Below, one piece after another: positions 25,653 through 33,108 of a DNA stretch of 34,147 bases. Under the pieces are notes generated by a model, which was given only the letters and a program-made list of their open reading frames with translations, was not told the origin of the DNA and did not search any database. The DNA lies in NCBI GenBank assembly GCA_045541355.1, contig JAZQIW010000013.1:1-34147 (forward strand), given 5' to 3'. Each line of letters opens with the position of its first letter. Position 1 is the first letter of the stretch. The DNA is from UMGS1387 sp045541355. Lineage in GTDB: Bacteria; Bacillota; Clostridia; Oscillospirales; CAG-382. A program made the translations under genes and the position numbers.

Positions 25653-25672
25653 TGTGATATCATTGTGATTTA
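25651..25672. promoter_or_regulatory. Tandem 11-bp direct repeats, candidate response-regulator site
   Basis: The units AATGTGATATC (25651-25661) and ATTGTGATTTA (25662-25672) match at 8 of 11 positions and share TGTGAT at an 11-bp interval. A weaker third unit follows at 25673-25683. The 11-bp tandem spacing is what PhoB/OmpR-family regulators bind. The repeats lie between the divergent promoters. Confidence 0.45.
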
Positions 25673-25725
25673 TCTGTAAATTTTCCTTTCAGAGACATCA
25701 TTTTGGAGATTATTGAAAAATGTCA

Positions 25726-25754
25726 TTGATTTTTGATTTAAGATATGATATACT
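25726..25754 (+). promoter_or_regulatory. Sigma-A promoter of the DivIVA-like operon
   Basis: TTGATT (25726-25731), a 17-bp spacer, and TATACT (25749-25754), about 39 bases before the start codon. Confidence 0.65.
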
Positions 25755-25792
25755 AGGATAGAATATTTATAAACACGAAGGAGTTCGCAATT

Positions 25793-26551
25793 ATGGCAAA
25801 GAACGCACTTTTCAGAAAGAGTCTTGGCGGATACAACAAAAAGGATGTCATGCGTTACATAGAAGAGCTGAGCGTTCAGTATACCGACAGAGGCAACGAG
25901 CTTGAGAGTGAAATACGCGAGCTGAAAAAAGCTCTCGAGGTAATTCCGGAGCTTGAAGAGGCAAAAATGAAGGGCTTGGAGCTTGAAAAGGAGCTTGAGG
26001 CTTTAAACAAAGAAAAGGCAGACCTTAGTCTTGCGGTTGAAGCCGGCGGAAAGGCTCTTGAAGAAAAGAATGCCGTCTGCGAAGCTCTTACCTCTCAAAA
26101 CGAGACCCTTAAGTCAAGCCTACGCGACCTTGAAGCTTTGGTGGAATCCTTAAAGAGTGAAAACGAGAGAATCAAGGGCGAATATAATACCAAAAGCAGA
26201 GAATACGAGCTCCTCAAAGCCGAAGCCGAGAATGAAAGACAAAGGCTTGCACAGGATGAGAAGGATTTTGAGAGCCGCGTAGAGCAGGTACTCAGGGAGG
26301 TTCAGGCTGAAGCACAGGCTGTCATTTCAAAGGCTAACGAAACGGCAGAGCTTATTGTTTCAAACGCCAAGAAAAAGGCTGAAGGCATCGGTGCGAGAAT
26401 CTCGGCGGCAACAACATCCTCCGACACCGCCGCTTCTTCCGCGGCAGCCAAGAAGAAGGACACATTTTCAGACCTTTTAAAGAACCACAGAAGCAAGATG
26501 GACTCGCTTTTCTCAGCCATTACAAGCTCTCTCAAAGGAGACGACAAATAA
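25793..26551 (+). CDS. DivIVA-like coiled-coil protein
   Basis: The 252-residue protein has an N-terminal FRKSLGGYNKKDVMRYIEEL that resembles the DivIVA/GpsB membrane-targeting domain (FxxxxxGYxxxdVdxfl pattern). Long Glu/Lys-rich coiled coil runs from about 35 to 200, an Ala/Ser-rich linker follows, and a short C-terminal helix SKMDSLFSAITSSLK ends it. Such proteins mark poles or septa or scaffold cell-wall machinery. An AAGGAG site lies 8 bases before the ATG. Its TAA stop overlaps the start of the fumarase-beta gene (TAATG), so the two are translationally coupled. The role is inferred from fold and context only. Confidence 0.7.
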   Translation: MAKNALFRKSLGGYNKKDVMRYIEELSVQYTDRGNELESEIRELKKALEVIPELEEAKMKGLELEKELEALNKEKADLSLAVEAGGKALEEKNAVCEALTSQNETLKSSLRDLEALVESLKSENERIKGEYNTKSREYELLKAEAENERQRLAQDEKDFESRVEQVLREVQAEAQAVISKANETAELIVSNAKKKAEGIGARISAATTSSDTAASSAAAKKKDTFSDLLKNHRSKMDSLFSAITSSLKGDDK

Positions 26552-27099
26552 TGGAAGCTCTTAGCATTTCAACACGGAATTTAAGAGAAATCATACCGCA
26601 AATCAAAGCAGGCGACAGCGTATATATTTCGGGAACGATTTATACCGCGCGAGATGCCGCCCACAAAAGAATTAAACAGCTTATTGAAGAAAACAAGCCT
26701 CTCCCGTTTGCGCTTGAAGGTGCCTGCATCTACTATGCGGGACCCACACCCGAGCCTCCCGGGCGTCCCATCGGCTCTTGCGGACCTACAACCTCCTCAA
26801 GGATGGATATATACACACCTCTTTTACTGGACATGGGGCTTTGCGCAATGATAGGAAAAGGTCCCAGAAGCAAAGAGGTTACAGAGGCTATAATAAAAAA
26901 CGGTGCTGTTTATTTCTGTGCCATAGGCGGTGCGGGAGCACTGGCGGCAATGGCAGTAAAAAGCTTTGAGGTAATAGCATTTGAAGATTTAGGGTGCGAA
27001 TCGGTAAAGAGGCTTGAAGTAGAAAATCTTCCCGTATTATGTGCCATAGACTGCAAAGGAAACAATATTTTTGAAAGAGGACACAAAAATGAAGATTAA
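26551..27099 (+). CDS. Class I fumarate/tartrate hydratase beta subunit (C-terminal domain protein)
   Basis: The 182-residue protein equals the C-terminal half of iron-sulfur class I fumarases, or the TtdB subunit. Motifs: GDSVYISGTIYTARDAAHKR, GPTPEPPGRPIGSCGPTTSS, MIGKGPRSKEV and CAIGGAGALAAM. The family dehydrates malate or tartrate, with the beta subunit supplying substrate-binding residues and the alpha subunit carrying the 4Fe-4S cluster. No alpha subunit gene lies in the window, so it must act with one encoded elsewhere or do something else. The gene overlaps the DivIVA-like stop by 1 base and the PqqD-like gene by 11 bases. Confidence 0.88.
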   Translation: MEALSISTRNLREIIPQIKAGDSVYISGTIYTARDAAHKRIKQLIEENKPLPFALEGACIYYAGPTPEPPGRPIGSCGPTTSSRMDIYTPLLLDMGLCAMIGKGPRSKEVTEAIIKNGAVYFCAIGGAGALAAMAVKSFEVIAFEDLGCESVKRLEVENLPVLCAIDCKGNNIFERGHKNED

Positions 27100-27355
27100 A
27101 GAAGGATTCATTCTCAGAAAGATTTCCGACACGTACATCGTTGTTGCTGTGGGTGCCGAGGCAAAAAAGTACAATGTTATGATTACCCTCAATGAGACAG
27201 GCGGCTTTTTATGGAAAAAACTGACTGACGGGGCAAGTAAGGATGAGCTTATTTCTGCCATTCTTGACACCTACGACATAGACAAGGAAACCGCTGTTTC
27301 AGATGTTGAAAGATTTCTCGCAAAGCTTACAAATGCCCATCTTCTTGATGAATAA
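27089..27355 (+). CDS. PqqD-like small protein (first copy)
   Basis: The 88-residue protein has a PqqD-type winged-helix layout: basic strand region KIKEGFILRKISD, a central MITLNETGGFLWKKLTDG (the LNETG..lW core of the family) and helices LISAILDTYDIDKE and AVSDVERFLAKLTNAHLLDE. PqqD-like domains bind leader peptides for peptide-modifying enzymes, but stand-alone clostridial members are uncharacterised. A TTG at 27071 gives a longer frame; ATG 27089 with AGAGG at the right distance is preferred. It overlaps the fumarase-beta gene by 11 bases and ends the operon before the terminator at 27377-27400. Confidence 0.75.
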   Translation: MKIKEGFILRKISDTYIVVAVGAEAKKYNVMITLNETGGFLWKKLTDGASKDELISAILDTYDIDKETAVSDVERFLAKLTNAHLLDE

Positions 27356-27376
27356 CAAAAAGCTACTCTAACTTTG

Positions 27377-27400
27377 AAAGACGGCACAAGCCGTCTTTTT
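27377..27400 (+). terminator. Intrinsic terminator after the first PqqD-like gene
   Basis: The stem AAAGACGGC/GCCGTCTTT (27377-27385, 27390-27398) with an ACAA loop continues into TTTTT. Confidence 0.9.
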
Positions 27401-27454
27401 ACATTATTATTGCCTTTTCTTTATTAATACACTGTAAAAATGCAAAAAACACTA

Positions 27455-27483
27455 TTGAAAAACAGGCGGCAAAATGGTATAAT
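27455..27483 (+). promoter_or_regulatory. Sigma-A promoter of the OPT transporter operon
   Basis: TTGAAA (27455-27460), a 17-bp spacer, and TATAAT (27478-27483), 46 bases upstream of the start codon. Confidence 0.8.
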
Positions 27484-27528
27484 GACTTGGTTTTATATAT
27501 CCAAATACAATAAGAAACGGAGATTATT

Positions 27529-29463
27529 ATGGACAACCAGAAAAACTTCAAGCCTTATATTCCGGCTGAAAAGGTAACTCCCGAAATTACCGTAACATCG
27601 ATAATTATGGGTATTATCCTTGCCGTAGTATTCGGTGCGGCAAACGCATATCTCGGACTTCGAGTAGGTATGACGGTTTCAGCCTCAATCCCCGCGGCGG
27701 TTATTGCCATGGGTGTTATCAGAGTTATCATGAAGAAAAACTCAATCCTTGAGAGCAACATCGTTCAGACCATCGGCTCTGCGGGTGAATCTGTTGCGGC
27801 AGGTGCAATTTTCACGCTCCCTGCGCTTTTCCTCTGGGCAAAAGACGGCATTACAGAAAAGCCCGGAATCGTTGAGATTACACTTATCGCTCTCATCGGC
27901 GGTCTCCTTGGTGTATTCTTTATGATTCCCCTCAGAAACGCTCTTATCGTTAAAGAACACGGCACCCTTCCCTATCCCGAAGGAACAGCCTGTGCTGAGG
28001 TTCTTCTTGCAGGCGAAAAGGGCGGTGCAAATGCATCTACCGTATTTGCAGGCATGGGCTTTGCGGCTCTTTTCAAGTTCATCGTTGACGGCATCAAGGC
28101 TGTTCCCGGTGAAATAAACCTCGCTTTTTCCAAGTTCTTCAAGGGCTTTAACGGCGAAATCGGAACACAGGTTTATCCCGCGCTTGTCAGCGTTGGCTTT
28201 ATCTGCGGTCCCAGAATTTCCTCCTATATGTTCGCAGGCGGTGTTCTGTCATGGATGGTGCTTATTCCCCTTATCACACTCTTCGGTGCTGATGCTGTCA
28301 TCTATCCCGGCACCTCCACCATCGCCGAGATTTTCGCTGAAGGCGGAGCAGGCGACATCTGGGGCAGCTACATAAGATACATCGGTGCAGGTGCACTTGC
28401 TGCCGGAGGTATTATAAGCCTTATCAAGTCCCTTCCTCTCATCATCAAGACCTTCGGTGATGCAGTTAAGGGTATGGGCTCGGCAGGTGCTGCTGACAAC
28501 AGCCGTACATCCAAGGACATCAACTTCAAGGTTGTAATCGCTGCAATTGTGGTTCTCACTCTTCTTATCTGGCTCGTTCCCGCTATTCCCGTATCCCTTC
28601 TCGGTGCGGCTATTATCGTTGTATTCGGCTTCTTCTTTGCTACCGTTTCTTCAAGAATGGTAGGTCTTGTAGGAAGCAGCAACAACCCCGTTTCGGGCAT
28701 GGCTATTGCAACACTTCTTGTTTCAACACTTCTTCTTAAGGCCACAGGCGACGTTGGCGCACACGGCATGACAGCAGCAATTGCAATCGGTTCCATTATC
28801 TGTATTGTAGCTGCTATCTCGGGCGACACATCTCAGGACTTAAAGACAGGCTTCCTGCTCGGCGCAACTCCCAAAAAGCAGCAGATTGGCGAAGTAATCG
28901 GTGTTATAGCTTCTGCCTTTGCAATCGGCGGCACACTTTATCTTCTTGATGCGGCTTGGGGCTTCGGCTCTGCTGAGCTTGGTGCTCCTCAGGCAACACT
29001 TATGAAGATGATTGTTGAGGGCGTTATGGAAGGCAACCTTCCCTGGGCACTTGTATTTACCGGCGTATTTATTGCAATAGTTGTTGAAGTGGTAGGCATT
29101 CCCGTTCTTCCCTTTGCTATCGGTATTTACCTTCCCGTTCAGCTTAACGCTTGCATCATGATAGGCGGTCTTGTTCGTCTCTTTATCGAAAAGAAGAAGA
29201 TAGCAGCCGACAAGAAGGAAGCAGCTATCACAGACGGCACTCTCTTCTGCTCGGGCATGATTGCCGGCGAAGGTCTTGTAGGTATTCTTCTTGCATTCCT
29301 TGCAATTATTCCCTTTGGAAAAGGCTCACTTGCTGACGCAATCGCAGTAAACCTCGGACTTCCTGCATATGTTTCCAACATTCTCGGTGTTATTGTTCTT
29401 GCTCTTATCGTGCTTTGCGTTCTCAAGTTCTCCATCTTCAAGAAGAACAAGGCAGGCAAATAA
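27529..29463 (+). CDS. OPT family oligopeptide transporter
   Basis: The 644-residue membrane protein has about 14-16 hydrophobic segments and matches the OPT superfamily. The N-terminal FGAANAYLGLRVGMTVSASI and SNIVQTIGSAGESVAAG are strongly typical, as are YPEGTACAEVLLAGEKGG, SSNNPVSGMAIATLLV and CIVAAISGDTSQDLKTGFLLG in the middle. The VVGIPVLPFAIGIYLPVQL segment near the C-terminus also fits. Members carry oligopeptides or metal-chelating peptides. The start has a CGGAGA site and a consensus promoter. Its TAA stop overlaps the start of a PqqD-like gene (TAATG), tying transporter and small protein together. Confidence 0.93.
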   Translation: MDNQKNFKPYIPAEKVTPEITVTSIIMGIILAVVFGAANAYLGLRVGMTVSASIPAAVIAMGVIRVIMKKNSILESNIVQTIGSAGESVAAGAIFTLPALFLWAKDGITEKPGIVEITLIALIGGLLGVFFMIPLRNALIVKEHGTLPYPEGTACAEVLLAGEKGGANASTVFAGMGFAALFKFIVDGIKAVPGEINLAFSKFFKGFNGEIGTQVYPALVSVGFICGPRISSYMFAGGVLSWMVLIPLITLFGADAVIYPGTSTIAEIFAEGGAGDIWGSYIRYIGAGALAAGGIISLIKSLPLIIKTFGDAVKGMGSAGAADNSRTSKDINFKVVIAAIVVLTLLIWLVPAIPVSLLGAAIIVVFGFFFATVSSRMVGLVGSSNNPVSGMAIATLLVSTLLLKATGDVGAHGMTAAIAIGSIICIVAAISGDTSQDLKTGFLLGATPKKQQIGEVIGVIASAFAIGGTLYLLDAAWGFGSAELGAPQATLMKMIVEGVMEGNLPWALVFTGVFIAIVVEVVGIPVLPFAIGIYLPVQLNACIMIGGLVRLFIEKKKIAADKKEAAITDGTLFCSGMIAGEGLVGILLAFLAIIPFGKGSLADAIAVNLGLPAYVSNILGVIVLALIVLCVLKFSIFKKNKAGK

Positions 29464-29810
29464 TGGCTAAGAAAAAAGAAGCTGAAAACTATCTCGAAAA
29501 AATCCCCGTCAGAAAAGAAGCGTTCAGGTGGACAGCAGATGAAAACGGTCTTGTTACAATAGAAATAGACAACAAGGGCTTTTTCAACAGGCTTCTTCAG
29601 AAAATAGCAAAGAAGCCCCCTGTCAGTTACATTCACCTTGACGAAAACGGAAGCTTTGTATGGCAATGCATTGACGGCAAGACCGACATTATAAAAATCG
29701 GCGAGCTTGTCGAGGAGCATTTCGGCGATGCGGCAAGACCGGTTTACGAAAGGCTGACAAAGTTCTTTGCAATGCTTGACAATGCCGGATTTATAGAGTT
29801 CAACAAATGA
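29463..29810 (+). CDS. PqqD-like small protein (second copy), coupled to OPT transporter
   Basis: The 115-residue protein has an extra N-terminal segment of about 50 residues (MAKKKEAENYLEKIPVRKEA...) before a PqqD-type core VSYIHLDENGSFVWQCIDGK. Helices IIKIGELVEEHFGD and ERLTKFFAMLDNAGFIEF follow. The core LDENGSFVW aligns by eye with LNETGGFLW of the other copy. It is coupled to the transporter by a TAATG overlap and ends at a strong terminator. A frame reading upstream to 29415 exists but lies within the transporter gene. A role with the peptide moved by the transporter is inferred from linkage. Confidence 0.72.
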   Translation: MAKKKEAENYLEKIPVRKEAFRWTADENGLVTIEIDNKGFFNRLLQKIAKKPPVSYIHLDENGSFVWQCIDGKTDIIKIGELVEEHFGDAARPVYERLTKFFAMLDNAGFIEFNK

Positions 29811-29819
29811 TATTCATGC

Positions 29820-29851
29820 GCGGACATCATAAGATGTCCGCCTTTTCTTTT
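29820..29851 (+). terminator. Intrinsic terminator after the OPT/PqqD-like operon
   Basis: The stem GCGGACATC/GATGTCCGC (29820-29828, 29833-29841) with an ATAA loop is followed by CTTTTCTTTT. Confidence 0.88.
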
Positions 29852-29892
29852 GTACGCAATATGTCCAAATTATCAATATTTGTGAACAATAC

Positions 29893-29921
29893 TTGCTTTT
29901 TTAAATGTGGCATGATACAAT
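29893..29921 (+). promoter_or_regulatory. Sigma-A promoter of the CNNM/CBS gene
   Basis: TTGCTT (29893-29898), a 17-bp spacer, and TACAAT (29916-29921), about 40 bases before the start codon. Confidence 0.6.
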
Positions 29922-29961
29922 GAGGTAACTTTATTATAGGAAAATAGGAGTTGATTTTTTA

Positions 29962-31284
29962 ATGGACGGTGCCGGGTGGCAGATAATAGTACTTATAATT
30001 TTGGTAATGTTATCTGCGTTTTTCTCAGGAACTGAAACAGCATTTACGAGTTTTAACAAAAACCGTATGAAAACACTTGCCCAGGATGGAAACAAAAGGG
30101 CAAAATCCGTACTTGATATTGAAGACAAATATGAAAAGTTTCTTTCTACAATTCTCGTCGGAAACAACCTTGTAAACATCACCGCAACCACAATTTCAGG
30201 TATCATGTTTGCAAATTTATTGAAGGGCAATGCAGAGCTTGCTCCCACAGTATCAACCATTGTTATGACGGTTGTGGTACTTCTCTTCGGAGAAATCACG
30301 CCCAAAACCCTTGCAAAGGACTTTGCCGAAAAATATGCAATGGCTACCTGCTCTATTGTTAAGTTTGTAATGGCAATTCTTACCCCCTTTACATTTATCT
30401 TCTCGTTATGGAAGATGCTTATTTCATCCATATTCAAGGTAGAGAGCGTTGACACGGTAACAGAAGATGAAATTCTCACAATGGTTGAGGAAGCTGAAAA
30501 CGACGGCGAAATCGACGAGCACGAAAGCGAGCTTATCAAGAGCGCCATTGAGTTCAACGACCTTGAGGTTGATGCAATACTCACACCGAGAGTTGACATT
30601 GTGGCAATTAGCAGCGATGCCTCGATTGGCGAAATTCTTGACACATACCGCACAAGCGGCTTCTCAAGGCTTCCCGTTTACGAGGACACCATCGACAACA
30701 TTGTCGGTGTTATGCACGAAAAAGACTTTAACAAGCTTATTCATGACGGCGGCAAGGACATTAACGACATTGTTCACGGCGTTATATGCATAACGGGCGG
30801 CATGAAGATTTCAAAGCTCCTTCGCGAATTTCAGGCGGCAAAAACACACATGGCTGTGGTTGTTGACGAATACGGCGGAACAGCAGGTCTTGTTACAATG
30901 GAAGACGTGCTTGAGGGCTTGGTCGGTGAAATTTGGGACGAGCATGACGAGGTCATTGAAACCATAAGACAAATCGACGAAACAACATACATCATTTACG
31001 GCTCATCGGCACTCAACGACATTGCCGACATTTGCGTATTCTCAGACGAGGAGCTTGAAGCAAATGCAACAGTCAACGGCTTTGTTCTTGACAACATTCA
31101 GAAGGTACCCGAGGTCGGCGACAGCTTTGACTACGAAAACTTCACCTTTGAGGTTATCAAGGTTGACGGAAGAAGAGCTGAAGAGATAAAGCTTACCGTA
31201 AATCCCGTCGATGACGAGGATGAGGATGAAAGTCCAAAAAAGAAGTCCCGTGACGAAGATGACGGCAAGGAAGACAAAGAATAA
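29962..31284 (+). CDS. Hemolysin C/CorC-type CNNM membrane protein with CBS domains
   Basis: The 440-residue protein has a DUF21/CNNM membrane domain at about 5-190, starting VMLSAFFSGTETAFTSFNKNR, with ILVGNNLVNI and LLFGEITPKTLAKDFAEKYA. A CBS pair runs from about 200 to 325 (ILTPRVDIVAISSDASIGEI, GFSRLPVYEDTIDNIVGVMHEKDF, VVVDEYGGTAGLVTMEDVLE). A CorC_HlyC transporter-associated domain is at about 345-415, and an acidic/basic tail ends it. Relatives export or sense magnesium/cobalt; hemolysin is a historical name. An AGGAG site precedes the ATG. The gene is monocistronic, with its own promoter and terminator. Confidence 0.92.
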   Translation: MDGAGWQIIVLIILVMLSAFFSGTETAFTSFNKNRMKTLAQDGNKRAKSVLDIEDKYEKFLSTILVGNNLVNITATTISGIMFANLLKGNAELAPTVSTIVMTVVVLLFGEITPKTLAKDFAEKYAMATCSIVKFVMAILTPFTFIFSLWKMLISSIFKVESVDTVTEDEILTMVEEAENDGEIDEHESELIKSAIEFNDLEVDAILTPRVDIVAISSDASIGEILDTYRTSGFSRLPVYEDTIDNIVGVMHEKDFNKLIHDGGKDINDIVHGVICITGGMKISKLLREFQAAKTHMAVVVDEYGGTAGLVTMEDVLEGLVGEIWDEHDEVIETIRQIDETTYIIYGSSALNDIADICVFSDEELEANATVNGFVLDNIQKVPEVGDSFDYENFTFEVIKVDGRRAEEIKLTVNPVDDEDEDESPKKKSRDEDDGKEDKE

Positions 31285-31318
31285 TAAAGTTAAGATTAAA
31301 ATACATATAATAAAGTTA

Positions 31319-31354
31319 AACGCCGAAGAAATAAACCTTCGGCGTTGTTTTTTT
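31319..31354 (+). terminator. Intrinsic terminator after the CNNM/CBS gene
   Basis: The stem AACGCCGAAG (31319-31328)/CTTCGGCGTT (31337-31346) is followed by GTTTTTTT. The 5' flank holds a 13-bp direct repeat (ATAATAAAGTTAA at 31281-31293 and 31307-31319), the first copy containing the gene's stop codon. Confidence 0.9.
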
Positions 31355-31356
31355 AG

Positions 31357-31385
31357 TTGACTTTTTATGAGAGTAGTAGTAGAAT
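31357..31385 (+). promoter_or_regulatory. Sigma-A promoter of the dipeptidase/PHP operon
   Basis: TTGACT (31357-31362), a 17-bp spacer, and TAGAAT (31380-31385), about 38 bases before the GTG start. It begins just past the preceding terminator. Confidence 0.6.
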
Positions 31386-31422
31386 TATGACAGATAAAAC
31401 AAGTAAAGGAGGAGGGTGTTAA

Positions 31423-32073
31423 GTGCTTCAAAATGAAGTTTTTACAGAGTTAAAAGACGGATGTCCCATTGACGTTAAAATGAAATATCCGATTCTCGGA
31501 ATGAAAAATGCCGTCACGGGTTGTTATTTGCGTAAAGCTGTATACGAATTATTGCTTAAAGCCGAGGCAAATCTTCCCGCAGGCTATCACCTTCGTATAT
31601 GGGATGCCTGGCGTCCTCTATCGCTTCAGAAGGAACTTTATGAAGTCTACAAGCAGGATTTGATAAGCACCTTTAATCTGTCCTCTCTTTTGCAGGAGGA
31701 ACAGGATGTCTTTATTTCAAAGTACATAGCAATTCCGTCGGAAAATCCGGACTTGCCTCCTGCTCATACAACAGGCGGTGCCATAGACCTTACGCTTATT
31801 GACGAAAGAGGAAACGAGCTTGACATGGGCACGGATTTTGACGATTTTTCCGAAAAGGCGGCCACAGATTATTTTGAAAAAGAGGAATATAACGGCAGTA
31901 TTATTCAGAAAAACAGACGTATTCTGTACGATGCCATGACAAAGGCAGGATTTACAAATCTTCCGTCGGAATGGTGGCACTATGATTACGGCAATCGAAA
32001 CCGGGCGAATTTCAGCAAGAATGAAGCTGTTTACAAAGGTGTTTTTAGTAAGCAGGATTTAATAATCGAATAA
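31423..32073 (+). CDS. D-Ala-D-Ala dipeptidase, VanX/DdpX-like (M15D)
   Basis: The 216-residue zinc peptidase has catalytic Arg64 in DAWRPLSLQ, zinc ligands His115 and Asp122 in AHTTGGAIDLTL, and Glu183 with His186 in SEWWHYDYGNRN. MGTDFDDFSEKA also fits the VanX fold. The family hydrolyses D-Ala-D-Ala: VanX in glycopeptide resistance, DdpX in recycling. No vanH, vanA-type ligase or vanRS genes are adjacent, so a housekeeping or recycling role is more likely. It starts at GTG, six bases after a strong AAAGGAGGAGGG site. It precedes the PHP gene by 16 bases. Confidence 0.9.
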   Translation: MLQNEVFTELKDGCPIDVKMKYPILGMKNAVTGCYLRKAVYELLLKAEANLPAGYHLRIWDAWRPLSLQKELYEVYKQDLISTFNLSSLLQEEQDVFISKYIAIPSENPDLPPAHTTGGAIDLTLIDERGNELDMGTDFDDFSEKAATDYFEKEEYNGSIIQKNRRILYDAMTKAGFTNLPSEWWHYDYGNRNRANFSKNEAVYKGVFSKQDLIIE

Positions 32074-32089
32074 AATATGAGGTGTTATT

Positions 32090-33001
32090 ATGAAAAAGTA
32101 TCTTTTATCCGAAAACGGCACGTTTTACAGAGCAAATCTTCACTGTCACACAAACGTCTCCGACGGAAAATACACTCCCGAAGAAATAAAGAAGTTTTAC
32201 AAAGACGAAGGCTATTCCATTGTTGCCTTTACCGACCACAGAAAGTATGTAAGACACCCTGAACTTTGCGATGACGGTTTTCTCGCACTTAACGGCTTTG
32301 AAGCAGATATTTCCGAGCCTACTCCCGGAGGCTGGAGCCTTACCATGAAGACCTGTCATCTGTGTGCTGTTGCCCTTGATGAAAGCATAGAAACCGCACC
32401 AAGCTGTGCTGATATTCCTTATGACGGCAAGAACATTTCTGCATACATAAAGGCGTGCAAGGATGCAGGATTCTTTGTCACGTACAACCACCCTACGTGG
32501 AGTCTCGAAAGCTATCCCGAGTACATGAGCTACAAGGGTGCAGACGCTCTTGAAATTGTAAACTACGGCTGTGTTGTTGAAGGTTTCAATGACCGAAACG
32601 CACACTGCTATGACGATATGCTAAGAGGCGGCGAAAGGCTCTTTGCCATAGGTGCCGATGACAACCACAATGAAGCCCACCACTTCGGCGGTTACACGAT
32701 GATAAAGGCTGATTCTCTTACATATGAGGCAATTGCAAAGTCCTTAAAAGAAGGAAACTTCTATGCTTCCGAGGGGGGCCCGAAGATTGAAGAATTATAC
32801 CTTGAAGACGGCAGGGTTGTGGTAAAAACAGACTCGGCACGAGAAATATTCCTCTCGACCGACAGACGTTACTGCTGTTATGAAAAGGCAAAGGAAGCAA
32901 GCCTTGAGCTTGGAGAATGTGACTATTTCAGAATAACTGTTCTCGGCGAGGACGGCAGAGCATCCTGGACAAGGGCTTACTTTTCTTTCGAAGAAAAGTA
33001 A
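32090..33001 (+). CDS. PHP-domain metal-dependent phosphoesterase
   Basis: The 303-residue protein has PHP motifs: HCH (18-20) within NLHCHTNVSDG, the second motif AFTDH, a Glu in GFEADIS, TYNHPTW and GADDNHN near 190. This set binds two or three metals. The family includes histidinol phosphatase and exonuclease relatives; the substrate is unknown. Co-transcription with the D-Ala-D-Ala dipeptidase is likely. The last eight codons (AYFSFEEK) and the stop lie partly inside the left-arm palindrome of repeat copy IV (32975-33003), so the repeat supplies the end of the protein. Confidence 0.85.
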   Translation: MKKYLLSENGTFYRANLHCHTNVSDGKYTPEEIKKFYKDEGYSIVAFTDHRKYVRHPELCDDGFLALNGFEADISEPTPGGWSLTMKTCHLCAVALDESIETAPSCADIPYDGKNISAYIKACKDAGFFVTYNHPTWSLESYPEYMSYKGADALEIVNYGCVVEGFNDRNAHCYDDMLRGGERLFAIGADDNHNEAHHFGGYTMIKADSLTYEAIAKSLKEGNFYASEGGPKIEELYLEDGRVVVKTDSAREIFLSTDRRYCCYEKAKEASLELGECDYFRITVLGEDGRASWTRAYFSFEEK

Positions 33002-33105
33002 GCAAAAGAACTCGAACTTGGCACCGACGTTTTTTTAACACACAAACAAATGCAAATTTCACGGATAAAACGATTCCCGACCGCCAAACGCCGACGGTCG
33101 GGAAT
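32975..33105. repeat. Composite palindromic intergenic element, copy IV
   Basis: A left arm with perfect 13-bp arms (GCTTACTTTTCTT 32975-32987, AAGAAAAGTAAGC 32991-33003) around TCG is followed by AAAAGAACTCG and a single GCACCG (33021-33026). A central 11-bp stem ATTCCCGACCG (33073-33083)/CGGTCGGGAAT (33095-33105) follows. It lacks the linker and right arm and ends 3 bases before the stop of the minus-strand gene. The arm lies inside the end of the PHP gene. The stem can terminate both convergent genes, though T-runs are poor. Confidence 0.75.
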
Positions 33106-33108
33106 TTA

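Noticed and set aside
25650..25665. CAATG...CATTG inverted repeat as a dimer operator
   Set aside because: The inner positions do not pair, while the 11-bp direct-repeat reading explains the same bases better.
31423..32073. Glycopeptide resistance locus
   Set aside because: Only the VanX-type enzyme is present; ligase, dehydrogenase and regulators are absent.
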